NCBI GenBank assembly: GCA_900316305.1
Contig: ONCM01000028.1
Span: forward strand, 1 to 37,307
Reading direction: 5' to 3'
Length of the DNA stretch: 37,307 bases
Source of the DNA: an uncultured Bacteroidales bacterium
Lineage (GTDB): Bacteria; Bacteroidota; Bacteroidia; Bacteroidales; WCHB1-69
The notes below the pieces were generated by a model. The model did not search any database. It worked only from the letters and a program-made list of their open reading frames with translations, and was not told the DNA's origin. The translations under genes and the position numbers were made by a program. Shown here one piece after another: positions 8,201 through 16,500 of the stretch (within the stretch, counting starts at the first letter, position 1; each line of letters starts with the position of its first letter).

Positions 8201-10884
8201 ATAGTGTAGTTCATCTTGTCGGTGGCGTTGACATAGCGGACACTGTCATCATAGCCCACAGGTCCCGCAATCTCGTTGGGGTCGTGGGCGCAGTCCATCT
8301 TCTTGCCCGCGACATTCAGGGTGGCTGTAGCCGTCCGACCCTTGCGGTCCCTCACCGCGCAAGTGATGATGGTGGTTCCCTCAGGGATGGTCACCGTCTT
8401 GCTATTGCCGTTCCACCCTTCGTAGGTATATGGCGGGGCACCGCCCGTTGCCGTCGCGGTGAACGTCACAGTAGGCAGGTCGTCACACCCGACCGACACA
8501 TTGCGCGGTCCGGAAATCCTCAATTGCAAGTCGCAATCGTCCTCTTTTTCGATAGTGAACTGACGTTTGAAAAAGATAACATCCGTACATTTCTTGGAAA
8601 TCACCTTCACAGAATAGGTGCCCTCAGACAAGCCTTCCACGGAAATCTGATTGGAAGTCTCCACTCCGGGAATCGTCCATTCCACCTCATAATCAGAAGA
8701 CTTAAAGAAGGCCGGCATTTTGAGATGAACGATACCGTCTTTGCCTGGGTCGCAGGACTCGTGCTGGTCCACGATAATTTCAATACATTCCCGCGGATAA
8801 TCTTCCTGATGAATGAGGGTCAGATGCAGCGTGATGGTGCACGGACAATCATCGTCATTGACGTAATGATACACATAGTCGCCACTTTCAAGATAGGTTT
8901 CCCCATTTCTCGGCCAGGTGTAGCTGTTGCCATAGACCGTTTCGTACTCGTCGTCATCCTGTCCGTGCTTAATCGTCAAGTGGAGGGTTTTGGAACTGGG
9001 ACAACCGTTCAAGTTGGTGTATTCAAACACATAGTCGCCGCTTTCCGTGTAAAGTTCCCCGTTGGCGGCCCAGATATGCGCTTCGCAGTTCCAATCCGTC
9101 TCTTCGTCATGAGTGCCATGGTTGATGTTGAGACGCAAGATTTCCGTAATGTTGCATCCAGTAGGAGTGGTGGTGACGGCATAGTAAGTGCCGCTCTCCG
9201 TATAGGTGGCACCGCTGGCCGGCCAAGTGTAGGACTCGCATTTCGAGAGCGAGATTTCGTGGGTTTCCTCATGGGTGATGGTCAGGTGCAGCGTGTGAAA
9301 ACTCAGACAGCCCTGGTTGTTATTGTAGTTGAACGGATAATAACCGCTGGCTGTGTAGGTCTGACCGGAAATGGGCCAGTAATAGCTTTCGCAGGCAGAG
9401 ACATGGACGGTGTCGTCGCCGCCCTCACCGACTGTAACAGTGAAGGTGGCGGTGTTGGAGCAGTCATTCTCGTCAGTGCCCTCCACCGTATATGTGGTGG
9501 TCTCGTCAGGGTTGACATTGATGGTGGCGCCTGTGCTGCCCGTGGACCACACGTAGGTCTGTGCACCCGAAGCCGTGAGCTGCGCCGTTTCCCCGTCGCA
9601 AATATGACTGTCACCGCTGACGGTCACTTCCGGCAACTCGTTGACCGTCACGAACACCGAGGCGGAATTCTGGCACTGGTTCTCGTCGGTGCCCACCACA
9701 GAATAAGTCGTGCTCGTGGTCGGGGTCACCGTGATGCTGTTGCTCGAGCTTCCTGTGCTCCACACGTAGCTTTCGGCACCCGTGGCAGTGAGCGTGGTGC
9801 TCCCGTTCTGGCAGATGATGGCGTTACCCGAAATATGCACTTCCGGTAGCGGGTTGACGGTCACGGCGACAGCGGTCGTAGCCGTGGCCTTGCAATCGCC
9901 CAGCATGGTGGTTGCGGTAACGGTGTAAACACCTGACATGTCGGTTGTTGCATTTGCCAGAGAGACATCGCTGCTTCCGCCGGAGAAGTTGCTGGGACCG
10001 GACCAGTTGAGCGCAACACTACCGCTACTGGTGGTGTTTGCAGAGAAGTTGACCGTCTCGTTCTCACACACCGTGACCGGCGGGATACTGGCCACCGACA
10101 CCATGGGCTTGTGTATAGTTAGGTACAGCGTATCCGTAACCAATTGTCCATGAAATAAATGAGGATAGAAATAGGTACCACTGTTAGTATAAACTTGTCC
10201 AGTACGTGGCCAAAGATACTCAAAACAGGCCGTCTCCGTTTGGGAGGTGGGAATCAATGTCAGATGCAAAACGACATCGTGACCGTGCGGAAGATGGAAG
10301 ATGCACGTAATGTCGTTCGATTCTGGTGTGCCAGTATCTAATATTGTGTCAATAATCAACACGATCTCAGTACTATCTATAATAATGGGGAGGGAATCTA
10401 TGATGTGGATTGGCATAGAATCGATGGGCGGGTATTGAGGTGGAAAGATGCATCTGGTCGAGTCAATAATATGAGTAACCAAGTTAAGGGTAGTAAACGG
10501 CAGAGCCTCGCCATAACCTGTACCCATGCTGTTGGTGGCGTATGCACGCACGTAGTAGGTCACCCCCGGGGCAAGCCCTAGCAAGTTACTGAAGAATGTG
10601 CCCGTGCCCGTGCCGTTCACAAGGTAGTTATCCTCGAGGGTCGGTTCCTCCGTCGTGCCCCAGCAGACACCGCGGGCAATCACAGGCGAACCGCCACTGC
10701 TGTTCACAATGCCGCCCGTCCTGGCCGAGGTGGCGGAGATGTCATACACCGGCTTTGTCGTGACCGTGGGCAAAGTGTCGGTCAACGTGCTGCCCACGGA
10801 AACGGAAGCAGCACTCACCGATAGGGCTGAGAAGAGCCACGAAAGTATTAAAATCTGAAAGAGGATATGGTTGGTCTTTTTCAT
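5206..10884 (-). CDS. T9SS-exported giant repeat protein with type A sorting domain
   Basis: An 1892-aa secreted protein. The start at 10884 (MKKTNHILF, signal peptide to about residue 26) is preferred over an upstream in-frame codon because AAAGGA precedes it. In order: a fibronectin-like domain (about 35-130, GVCWGTTEEPT), one Cys-bracketed repeat (about 210-255), PKD/Ig-like domains with YVWSTGS (about 255-490), four CESYTWP-type repeats (about 490-700), a HYR-like domain (about 780-865), a DPNEIAGPVGYDDSV domain (about 865-1050), an Ig-like domain (DDAGGSGVRSVE), a cadherin-like domain (about 1150-1240), and eleven repeats of about 51 aa (about 1246-1806). The end is a T9SS type A sorting domain (VFPNPTNSILNI, then LAAGQYFVKV and KKFIV). 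This is the last gene of the operon, 16 bp after the TSP3 gene, and the only one of the four with a recognisable sorting domain. The exact role is unknown; adhesion or surface structure is an inference. Confidence 0.9.
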   Translation of the reverse strand: MKKTNHILFQILILSWLFSALSVSAASVSVGSTLTDTLPTVTTKPVYDISATSARTGGIVNSSGGSPVIARGVCWGTTEEPTLEDNYLVNGTGTGTFFSNLLGLAPGVTYYVRAYATNSMGTGYGEALPFTTLNLVTHIIDSTRCIFPPQYPPIDSMPIHIIDSLPIIIDSTEIVLIIDTILDTGTPESNDITCIFHLPHGHDVVLHLTLIPTSQTETACFEYLWPRTGQVYTNSGTYFYPHLFHGQLVTDTLYLTIHKPMVSVASIPPVTVCENETVNFSANTTSSGSVALNWSGPSNFSGGSSDVSLANATTDMSGVYTVTATTMLGDCKATATTAVAVTVNPLPEVHISGNAIICQNGSTTLTATGAESYVWSTGSSSNSITVTPTTSTTYSVVGTDENQCQNSASVFVTVNELPEVTVSGDSHICDGETAQLTASGAQTYVWSTGSTGATINVNPDETTTYTVEGTDENDCSNTATFTVTVGEGGDDTVHVSACESYYWPISGQTYTASGYYPFNYNNNQGCLSFHTLHLTITHEETHEISLSKCESYTWPASGATYTESGTYYAVTTTPTGCNITEILRLNINHGTHDEETDWNCEAHIWAANGELYTESGDYVFEYTNLNGCPSSKTLHLTIKHGQDDDEYETVYGNSYTWPRNGETYLESGDYVYHYVNDDDCPCTITLHLTLIHQEDYPRECIEIIVDQHESCDPGKDGIVHLKMPAFFKSSDYEVEWTIPGVETSNQISVEGLSEGTYSVKVISKKCTDVIFFKRQFTIEKEDDCDLQLRISGPRNVSVGCDDLPTVTFTATATGGAPPYTYEGWNGNSKTVTIPEGTTIITCAVRDRKGRTATATLNVAGKKMDCAHDPNEIAGPVGYDDSVRYVNATDKMNYTINFENDPDFATAPASRVMVTYDVPVQQNIASFRLADFGFGSHLFTVPTNVSSYSQRLDVSDSLGVWVDVTAGIDIVNHQLFWIFQSIDPATGFEPSSSQMGFLPINDSLSRGEGYVSFYILPDGGVQTGDTVGAEALIVFDDNEPIGTNVWRNTFDAVAPTSTLHAELNAQDSLYCTFSFTAQDDAGGSGVRSVETFVSVNNGGYTSIGSCPPDSTLSYALVNGLFYQFMSLATDNVGNTEPFKSVADTAVNYNVAPFDLLLSGNTFYEYVPVNTYIGTFTTLDDDLGQTFVYELVGGYGSVDNNLFQIVNNELRTNALFECSHRTEYYIRVRSTDIGGLSIEKDFALTEHILHETPVTYLSAEICQGDSYSFHGQLLTDAGTYSDTLTSAGGCDSVVTLFLTVNPVYNIALAEEICQGESVAFAGLTITESGVYTDSLQSMKGCDSVVTLTVTVQPVYNVTVSHVMCQGESFDFNGEILTESGAYVDTLPTIHGCDSVITLTLTVNPVYNTPITHVMCQGDSYDFFGNMLTESGVYVDTLQTINGCDSVITLSLTVNPVYDTPISYVMCQGESYDFLGNTLTESGVYVDTLPTIHGCDSVITLTLTVNPVYSIPITHVMCQGESYNFLGNTLTESGVYVDTLQTINGCDSIITLTLTVNPVYSTPITHVMCQGESYDFLGNTLTESGVYVDTLQTINGCDSIVTLTLTVNPVYNTPIAHVMCEGESFDFFGQTLIAAGTYTHTLQTVNGCDSVITLALTVNPVYNTPISHAMCQGDSYNFFGNALTESGIYVDTLQTINGCDSIITLTLIVNSVDSTEFAETVCDEYVWNNETFTVSGDYTRTFTNTAGCDSTVTLRLTVNYSATSDFSITTADSCYEWNAVSYCETGDYTQTLHTADGCDSVVTLHLTITVGIDDHDLSGIDVFPNPTNSILNIKGEGIQQIVIYNDNGQLIYTDGSVVTSLKQVDVSRLAAGQYFVKVLLGDGRTVTKKFIVSRR
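5470..7145 (-). repeat. Eleven tandem ~153-bp coding repeats
   Basis: Inside the T9SS-tagged gene, eleven units of about 51 codons follow each other directly. A typical unit starts PVYNTPITHVMCQGESYDF, then has LTESGVYVDTL, then GCDSVITLTLTVN. Each unit has two Cys, one in MCQGES and one in GCDS. The first two and last two units (by protein order) are the most divergent and the central ones nearly identical, the pattern expected from internal duplication and gene conversion. Reading frame is kept throughout. Confidence 0.9.
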
Positions 10885-10900
10885 AATATTCCTTTCTTTA

Positions 10901-12301
10901 TTATTCGCAAACATCACCGATACCATTGCCGTTCACGTCGGACTGGTCGGGGTTGAACACATTCGGACAGTTGTCTATATCGTTGGGCACGCCGTCACCG
11001 TCCACATCATCGTCACAGACGTCGCCGGTGCCGTCGCAATCAAGGTCGGCCTGGTCGGGATTCGGGGTTCCGGGACAGTTGTCGTTGTCGTCAGGGATGC
11101 CGTCGCCATCCACATCTTCGTCACATAGGTCGCCGATGCCGTCGCTGTCAGCATCCTCCTGCTCTGGATTGTAGTGCATCGGACAGTTGTCGCAGCCGTC
11201 GCCGTAACCGTCACCGTCGCTGTCATCCTGGCCCGGGTTGAAGGTGGCAGGGCAGTTGTCCTCTTCGTTGGGGATGCCGTCACCATCGATGTCATCATCT
11301 TCGTCATCCGGAATGCCGTCATCGTCCATATCGTCGTCGCACTCGTCCCCTAGCCCATCTGCATCGAAGTCGTACTGCTTGGGGTTGGGCGTTGACGGAC
11401 AGTTATCGCACACGTCACCCACACCGTCGCCGTCCGCGTCAATCTGGTCGGGGTTCACCCTGTATTTGCAATTGTCACACGCATCACCCACGCCGTCGTT
11501 GTCAAAGTCCTCCTGATTGGGGTTCGAGATATAGAGGCAATTGTCGCAGTCGTCGCCCACACCGTCGCCGTCCGTGTCAAGCTGGTCGGGATTGGCGTTG
11601 CACGGACAGTTGTCCACACTGTCGGCAATCCCATCGCCGTCAAAGTCGTTGCCGAAAACGAAATCCCCGACAGTACGGTGTTGCAGGAACACCATCAGGC
11701 TGGGGGTCAGCAAAGAATCTGTCGAAGTAATGGCCGCATACCACTGACCGCTAATGTTCTGCAGAGCAAACGGAATGACGTTGACATCGCCATCGTTGAA
11801 AGCACACTGCAACATGGCGAAGGTATAGCCATCTGCCTCGTAGGTGAACAGCAGTTTCATGGTCTGCATGGCACCAATGGAGCTAAGATATTGCAAGGCA
11901 ATGACACTGTCGGCAAGCACCTGGTCAAAAACGGCAGCGTCAGACGGCCTATACTGCTGTTTTATAGCATTAATATCCAATTGATTAAAGCCATGAAGCA
12001 AACGACAAAGCACAGCAGGAAGCGTGTTGCTCGTCGTAGGGTCGGCACTTCCGCCCGTGAGCGCAATGGTCCGACTGTCATCCGAAGAAGGCACCAGTCC
12101 ATGGAGGGAGTAGGTGAACACCTGGCCGCAGATGCGATGGAGACTGTCCGGTATGTACCCCGCCACGGAATCAAACTCCATGTTGTAGGTAAGGTTGTAG
12201 TCCGCTGTCGTATATGCCGGAAAGCGACAGGTCTGCGCCTGCGCGCTCATGTATAACACGGCCATGAGGGCCATCCATAAACTATATTGTATCTTTTTCA
12301 T
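10901..12301 (-). CDS. Thrombospondin type 3 repeat (calcium-binding) secreted protein
   Basis: A 466-aa protein with a signal peptide ([22 protein letters not shown]). Residues about 23-215 form a domain I do not recognise. Residues about 219-466 are an unbroken run of thrombospondin type 3 repeats, such as [14 protein letters not shown] and [14 protein letters not shown], with regular Asp clusters and paired Cys. Such repeats are known to bind many Ca2+ ions and form a stiff, Ca-ordered rod. The protein ends within the last repeat ([10 protein letters not shown]) with no sorting or anchoring domain, which is unusual because bacterial TSP3 repeats often link to OmpA-like or sorting domains. 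It sits third in the tight operon, 19 bp after the 403-aa gene and 16 bp before the T9SS-tagged gene. A spacer or Ca-dependent partner role in a surface complex is an inference. Confidence 0.88.
   Translation of the reverse strand: MKKIQYSLWMALMAVLYMSAQAQTCRFPAYTTADYNLTYNMEFDSVAGYIPDSLHRICGQVFTYSLHGLVPSSDDSRTIALTGGSADPTTSNTLPAVLCRLLHGFNQLDINAIKQQYRPSDAAVFDQVLADSVIALQYLSSIGAMQTMKLLFTYEADGYTFAMLQCAFNDGDVNVIPFALQNISGQWYAAITSTDSLLTPSLMVFLQHRTVGDFVFGNDFDGDGIADSVDNCPCNANPDQLDTDGDGVGDDCDNCLYISNPNQEDFDNDGVGDACDNCKYRVNPDQIDADGDGVGDVCDNCPSTPNPKQYDFDADGLGDECDDDMDDDGIPDDEDDDIDGDGIPNEEDNCPATFNPGQDDSDGDGYGDGCDNCPMHYNPEQEDADSDGIGDLCDEDVDGDGIPDDNDNCPGTPNPDQADLDCDGTGDVCDDDVDGDGVPNDIDNCPNVFNPDQSDVNGNGIGDVCE
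10904..11650 (-). repeat. Thrombospondin type 3 coding repeat array
   Basis: About a dozen Asp-rich Ca-binding motifs (DxDGDGxxD with paired DNC/DxC cysteines) are encoded back to back. The central part ([19 protein letters not shown]) is a cysteine-poor variant of the unit, so the array divides into two Cys-rich halves. Confidence 0.85.
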
Positions 12302-12320
12302 CTTGTCTCAATTTTCGGGA

Positions 12321-13532
12321 TTATTCAAGAACCACTTCGCCTAAAACAATATTGAAAGGCACTTTGAGCAGACTGGTCGCCACAACCTCGCCTGACAAGG
12401 TGCATTGGAGCTTCGCACGGCCGATATCAAACGGTTGCCCGAGCTTCCAGGAAAACGCTCGAGACGCGACGCCTCCGAGTTGGGCGGTCAAAGAAAGGAA
12501 ATCCTTGTCCAGCGCCTGGACACGTGCCCCGCCATGAATTTCAACGGTAAACTCCCCGGGAATTTCCACATAGGAACATTTCCCGCGCCATACGATGTAT
12601 GTGGGTCCTAAAGAGACACCGCCAGAAAAGCCCAATGTGAGAAACAACCCCGTCTTGGCACAGGGAATGGGACAGCTGAGGGCGGGAATCGGGATGGCGG
12701 CCTCACAGCCGATAGATCCCGAGAAGCCCCAACCCGGAAGGTTGAAAGTGTTGACTCTCTTACCCTCACAGCAGTAGCAGCTGAATGTGGGAACCGCCGT
12801 AGAGATATTAAAACTCGGATCACAACCAATATCTATAGGAGAGCCTTTCGACAAAGGAAGCAGTATCCCCTCCTTGATCTTCAAGGCCAAGTCCAACACA
12901 TCTTCGACCTCCTTTAATTTTTTCTCAAATTCAAGAAATTCCGGATTAAAGGATATGGTCAACGGCTTTGAGTCGTTAATGACACTCACCTTGGTGCTCT
13001 TGTGGGAAGTGTGGTTGTTGTATTCCAGCCGGAAATTGACAGATTGAAGCCATTCCGGGTTCTCCTCAGTGGTAGGATGGTTCGCGATGATCGGCGTCAC
13101 GATGACCATCGACTCATAACCCTCTGGCAAAGTCACAATCTCAAAATGCTCCCTCTTGATGGTGTCTCCGTCGTTGTAGCATCTTGTGGGTTTGACACTA
13201 ACAATAGAGATGGTATCCACCAGTTTCACCGTCACCTTACCATATTCCACGCCGTCGCAGTCGGAGATCCTTTTCACAAAATAATCCTCCTTGGGAGATC
13301 TGGGGTTCACCTTGATCTTGGCCGTGGTGCTGTCTCCCACAATATGAGGGCCTACCCATTGGTAGCAGTAGCCATCCTTTTCCGGATCCTGTCCAATAAT
13401 CACCTCCTGACTGTTGTCAGGAGCCTTCAAGACGGTCTTGTTCTCACCCGCGAACTGCGCCTGTGCGGGAAGCCACACCAAGAGGAGCAGTGCGGCGGCA
13501 ATCATGCTTTTTATATATTTCATCTTTCTCAT
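12321..13532 (-). CDS. Secreted Cys-rich protein of unknown function
   Basis: A 403-aa protein I do not recognise as a family. It starts MRKMKYIKSM (an alternative ATG three codons in gives MKYIKSM) and has a signal peptide ending near PAQAQ. The N-terminal part (about 27-110) looks like an Ig/PKD-type beta domain: GYCYQWVGPHIVG, then YFVKRISDCDG. A charged, probably helical stretch follows (EFEKKLKEVEDVLDLALKIKEG, about 205-225). The second half is Cys- and Gly-rich, with FSCYCCEGKR, IGCEAA and CPIPCAKTG, and ends in alternating beta-type sequence with no sorting domain. It begins 3 bp after the stop of the giant gene and ends 19 bp before the TSP3 gene, so it is very likely cotranscribed and possibly cotranslated with the giant. 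Its presence between large surface proteins suggests an accessory or linking part, but that is inference. Confidence 0.82.
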   Translation of the reverse strand: MRKMKYIKSMIAAALLLLVWLPAQAQFAGENKTVLKAPDNSQEVIIGQDPEKDGYCYQWVGPHIVGDSTTAKIKVNPRSPKEDYFVKRISDCDGVEYGKVTVKLVDTISIVSVKPTRCYNDGDTIKREHFEIVTLPEGYESMVIVTPIIANHPTTEENPEWLQSVNFRLEYNNHTSHKSTKVSVINDSKPLTISFNPEFLEFEKKLKEVEDVLDLALKIKEGILLPLSKGSPIDIGCDPSFNISTAVPTFSCYCCEGKRVNTFNLPGWGFSGSIGCEAAIPIPALSCPIPCAKTGLFLTLGFSGGVSLGPTYIVWRGKCSYVEIPGEFTVEIHGGARVQALDKDFLSLTAQLGGVASRAFSWKLGQPFDIGRAKLQCTLSGEVVATSLLKVPFNIVLGEVVLE

Positions 13533-13535
13533 AAT

Positions 13536-16500
13536 TTACTGGTTTACAGGTTTGAGGGTGAACACAAGGCCACCTGAGGTGTAGCCGTAAATGTTGATAG
13601 TGCCGTAACAGCCGGGACGGAGCAGACCTTGCGGCTGCCCCTCGATGTTGAGTGGCACAAGCAGCACGGTGTTCCCCTGCAGGACTCCCTCGGGTGTCAG
13701 CGCGATGGGACTTCCGCCTATGCTAGTGATCTCCAGCATCTGGTCGTGCAAGTCAAGGTTGCCAGTGTTACCGAACTCCAGCATCATCACCACGTTGCGG
13801 TTAGGACGCGGCGCACTCGGGAATATTAGGTTGTAGGCCAGCCCGTCAGGTACGCCTTCCTGGATCTCGAAACCGTCGGTCAGCACCGACTCGCCCTCGC
13901 AGAAGTTCTCCGCACTCACATCGTAGATGCCGGGCGTGCGGCCGGTGAGGTCGAAACGGGCAAATGCTTTGTAGTAGTTCACGTACAGCAGCGTGTCAGC
14001 GCAGATGGTGTCGCCGGCATTGCGCAGACAGACCCGCATGTCGGGACGGAAACGCGATCCGGTGAGTTCCACGGTCACGACACCTGTGTTGCCGCCGTGA
14101 TCCGCATCCACTGAGCGCAGCTCGAAAGACAGGATGTCGGCACGGATGACCGCGTTCTGCTCATTACCCGCAGGCGTGCTGCCATAGACATTCACGCCGT
14201 AATAGCCAGCTTTCGTAGATGGGATGTACAGTTCAGGGTTAGCAGTGTATTGCCCGATGGTGGAATAGGTGTAGTTCAGATTGTCACCCATACCGTTGTA
14301 GGTGGCGTAGATCATGTTCATCGCACCCGCCAAGGAATCTTCGGAGGTGAGATGGATGCGCACCGTCTGGTTGAGGTTGTCGCCCACATCCATCTTGAAA
14401 TCGGAGGGCGCGTCGTTGTAGAGCACATCCACCACGTCGGTGTTGAACGGCAACGGACGGATGGTCACCGCGAACGGCTCAAGAGAGCAGCCCGTGTTGT
14501 TCGTCTCATCCACCTCGTAGAAAGCGTTCGTGACATCGGTCTTCACAATCAGGTAGTACTCGCCCTCGGCCAGGCCACTGATCCGGCACTCCAAGGTCTG
14601 CGCGACCATGTCGCCCGGATTCAGTTGGATGCTCGGGGTGACCACATTACCGACCAACCGGTCGTTGGCGTCGAACACCGTGTTCTTAGAGATATAGAGC
14701 AAGGATCTCAACCCATTACCCGCCAGAAGATTATCGCCGATATTTTGGACATTCCAGGAGACGTGTAGCATGCTGCCCGATTGGACGGTACTCTCGGAGG
14801 TGATGTCGGTGACCACCAAATCGCCGGGATCCGTCAGGATGACGTTGACTGGCAAGGTCACCGTGTTGTTGTCCGTATTGACCTCGTAGGGATTATTGTT
14901 GGCATTTGCCTTGAGAATCAGATACATGGAACCGCTGTAGGGCAGCGGGACAGTGAATGTGAGCGTGTCAGAGTACGTATCACCCTGCGCGAGCGTGACG
15001 TTTTGGCACGGCTTGGTGATCAGTTCGATGTCCTCGCTCTCGTATGTATTGTTGGCGGACAGGAAAACCTTGTCCCTCCAAGTCTGCTGGCTGATGGCCT
15101 GCTCCCCGACGTTGGTCACGGTGTAGGCGAGCTGCGCCGGTTGTCCGGCAACCACATCGCCAAGCAGCACGGCCTCCGTGACAGCAATGTCCGGCGTGGG
15201 CACGCTGCTGACCGTAATGGCCTTCATCACCGAATTGTTGAAGAGGTTGATGTCAGGATTGTTGTTGTTGAAGTCCGTAAAGCCGAGCAGATAGGCCGTG
15301 GCCGGCATGCCGTAAGGGATGGTGACGTTGAAATTCACCCAATAGTCGTCGCCGGCATTGAGCGTGGTCTGGTGATTGATGAGCTGCACCAGATGGTCGT
15401 TGTCCTGAAGTACCTGGTCTGCAGAGACATACATAGCATCCTTCCACTGATGAGCCAGCGTCGGCACAGCGGAATTGTTGCGCACGTGCAGACGGTAGAT
15501 GGCAGTCTGCCCCCACTCCACCTCATCGGGACCGTCAATCTCCACCGCAGTCAGATCAAGTTGATAGACCGCGGCCAGGAAGCCGTTGCTGACAGCTGTA
15601 TTGTTGCTCTCGCCGGTATGTTCGTAAATCAGGTCGGTGGCATCCGCGACCACATGGATGTAGTAGAGATGCGGCGCCTCATTGACGGGAAGCGTCAGGT
15701 TGGCCGTGAAGGTCTCCTCCCCACCGACAGGGATGTTGAGATAGTCCATCTGCGTAAGCAGCAGATGGTTGCTGTCGTATTGAGTGGCGGAGGTGGAATA
15801 GTAGAATTTGGTATTGGCTCCAGCGTAATTTAGCGGAGCAGTGCCCTGGTTTGCAATGGTATATTCCAACGGGAAGGTGCCGCCGAGGTTCACTGGTCCC
15901 TCCACCGTGACGTTCGTCACCACGATGTCGGGCCACGGGCTGAGCTGCACGTTGACCGCCGCGCTATGGCCGAAGTTGTTGTCTGGGTTGGTCTCGCAGA
16001 CCGAACCCGTGGCGTTGCCGTTCACATGGCAGTAGTACTGTCCGCTGATGCCGTTGGGCACGTTCACCGTGAAGGTGAAGGTCCCACCCTCGCCAGGTGC
16101 CAGCGCGAGGGCATGCGTGTGCGCCCCCGCAAGGTCGCCGTCCGCATAGTCCGCAGCCTGCTGGCTGAAGTAGATACGGTCGGTGACGGTTCCAGAGATA
16201 GGCATGTCGCTGTTGTTGACCAGCGTGTAAGTGATCGCAACCGGCGTGCCGCTCCATAACTCGTCGGACAAGCTCACTCCCGTGACCGTCAGGTCGGGCG
16301 TGAGGATGTTGAGCGGAACGGAAAGCGTATTGTTATTCTCGTTGCTCTCCAGCACGTTCTCCGTCACATCAGTGACGACACTTAGCGTGGCATCACCTTG
16401 CATACAAGGAAGTTGGACATTGGCGGAACGCACCATAGAGTCGCCCGCCGCAATGTAGATGTTCGTCACGTTGGCAGTATAGACCTGCTCCCCATTGTAG

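Noticed and set aside
6949-9849. Long plus-strand open frames of 350-600 codons opposite the T9SS-tagged gene
   Set aside because: They lie entirely antisense to a gene with clear domains and repeats, their translations are Arg/His/Val-rich with no recognisable motif, and they arise from Thr/Val/Asn codon bias in the real strand.
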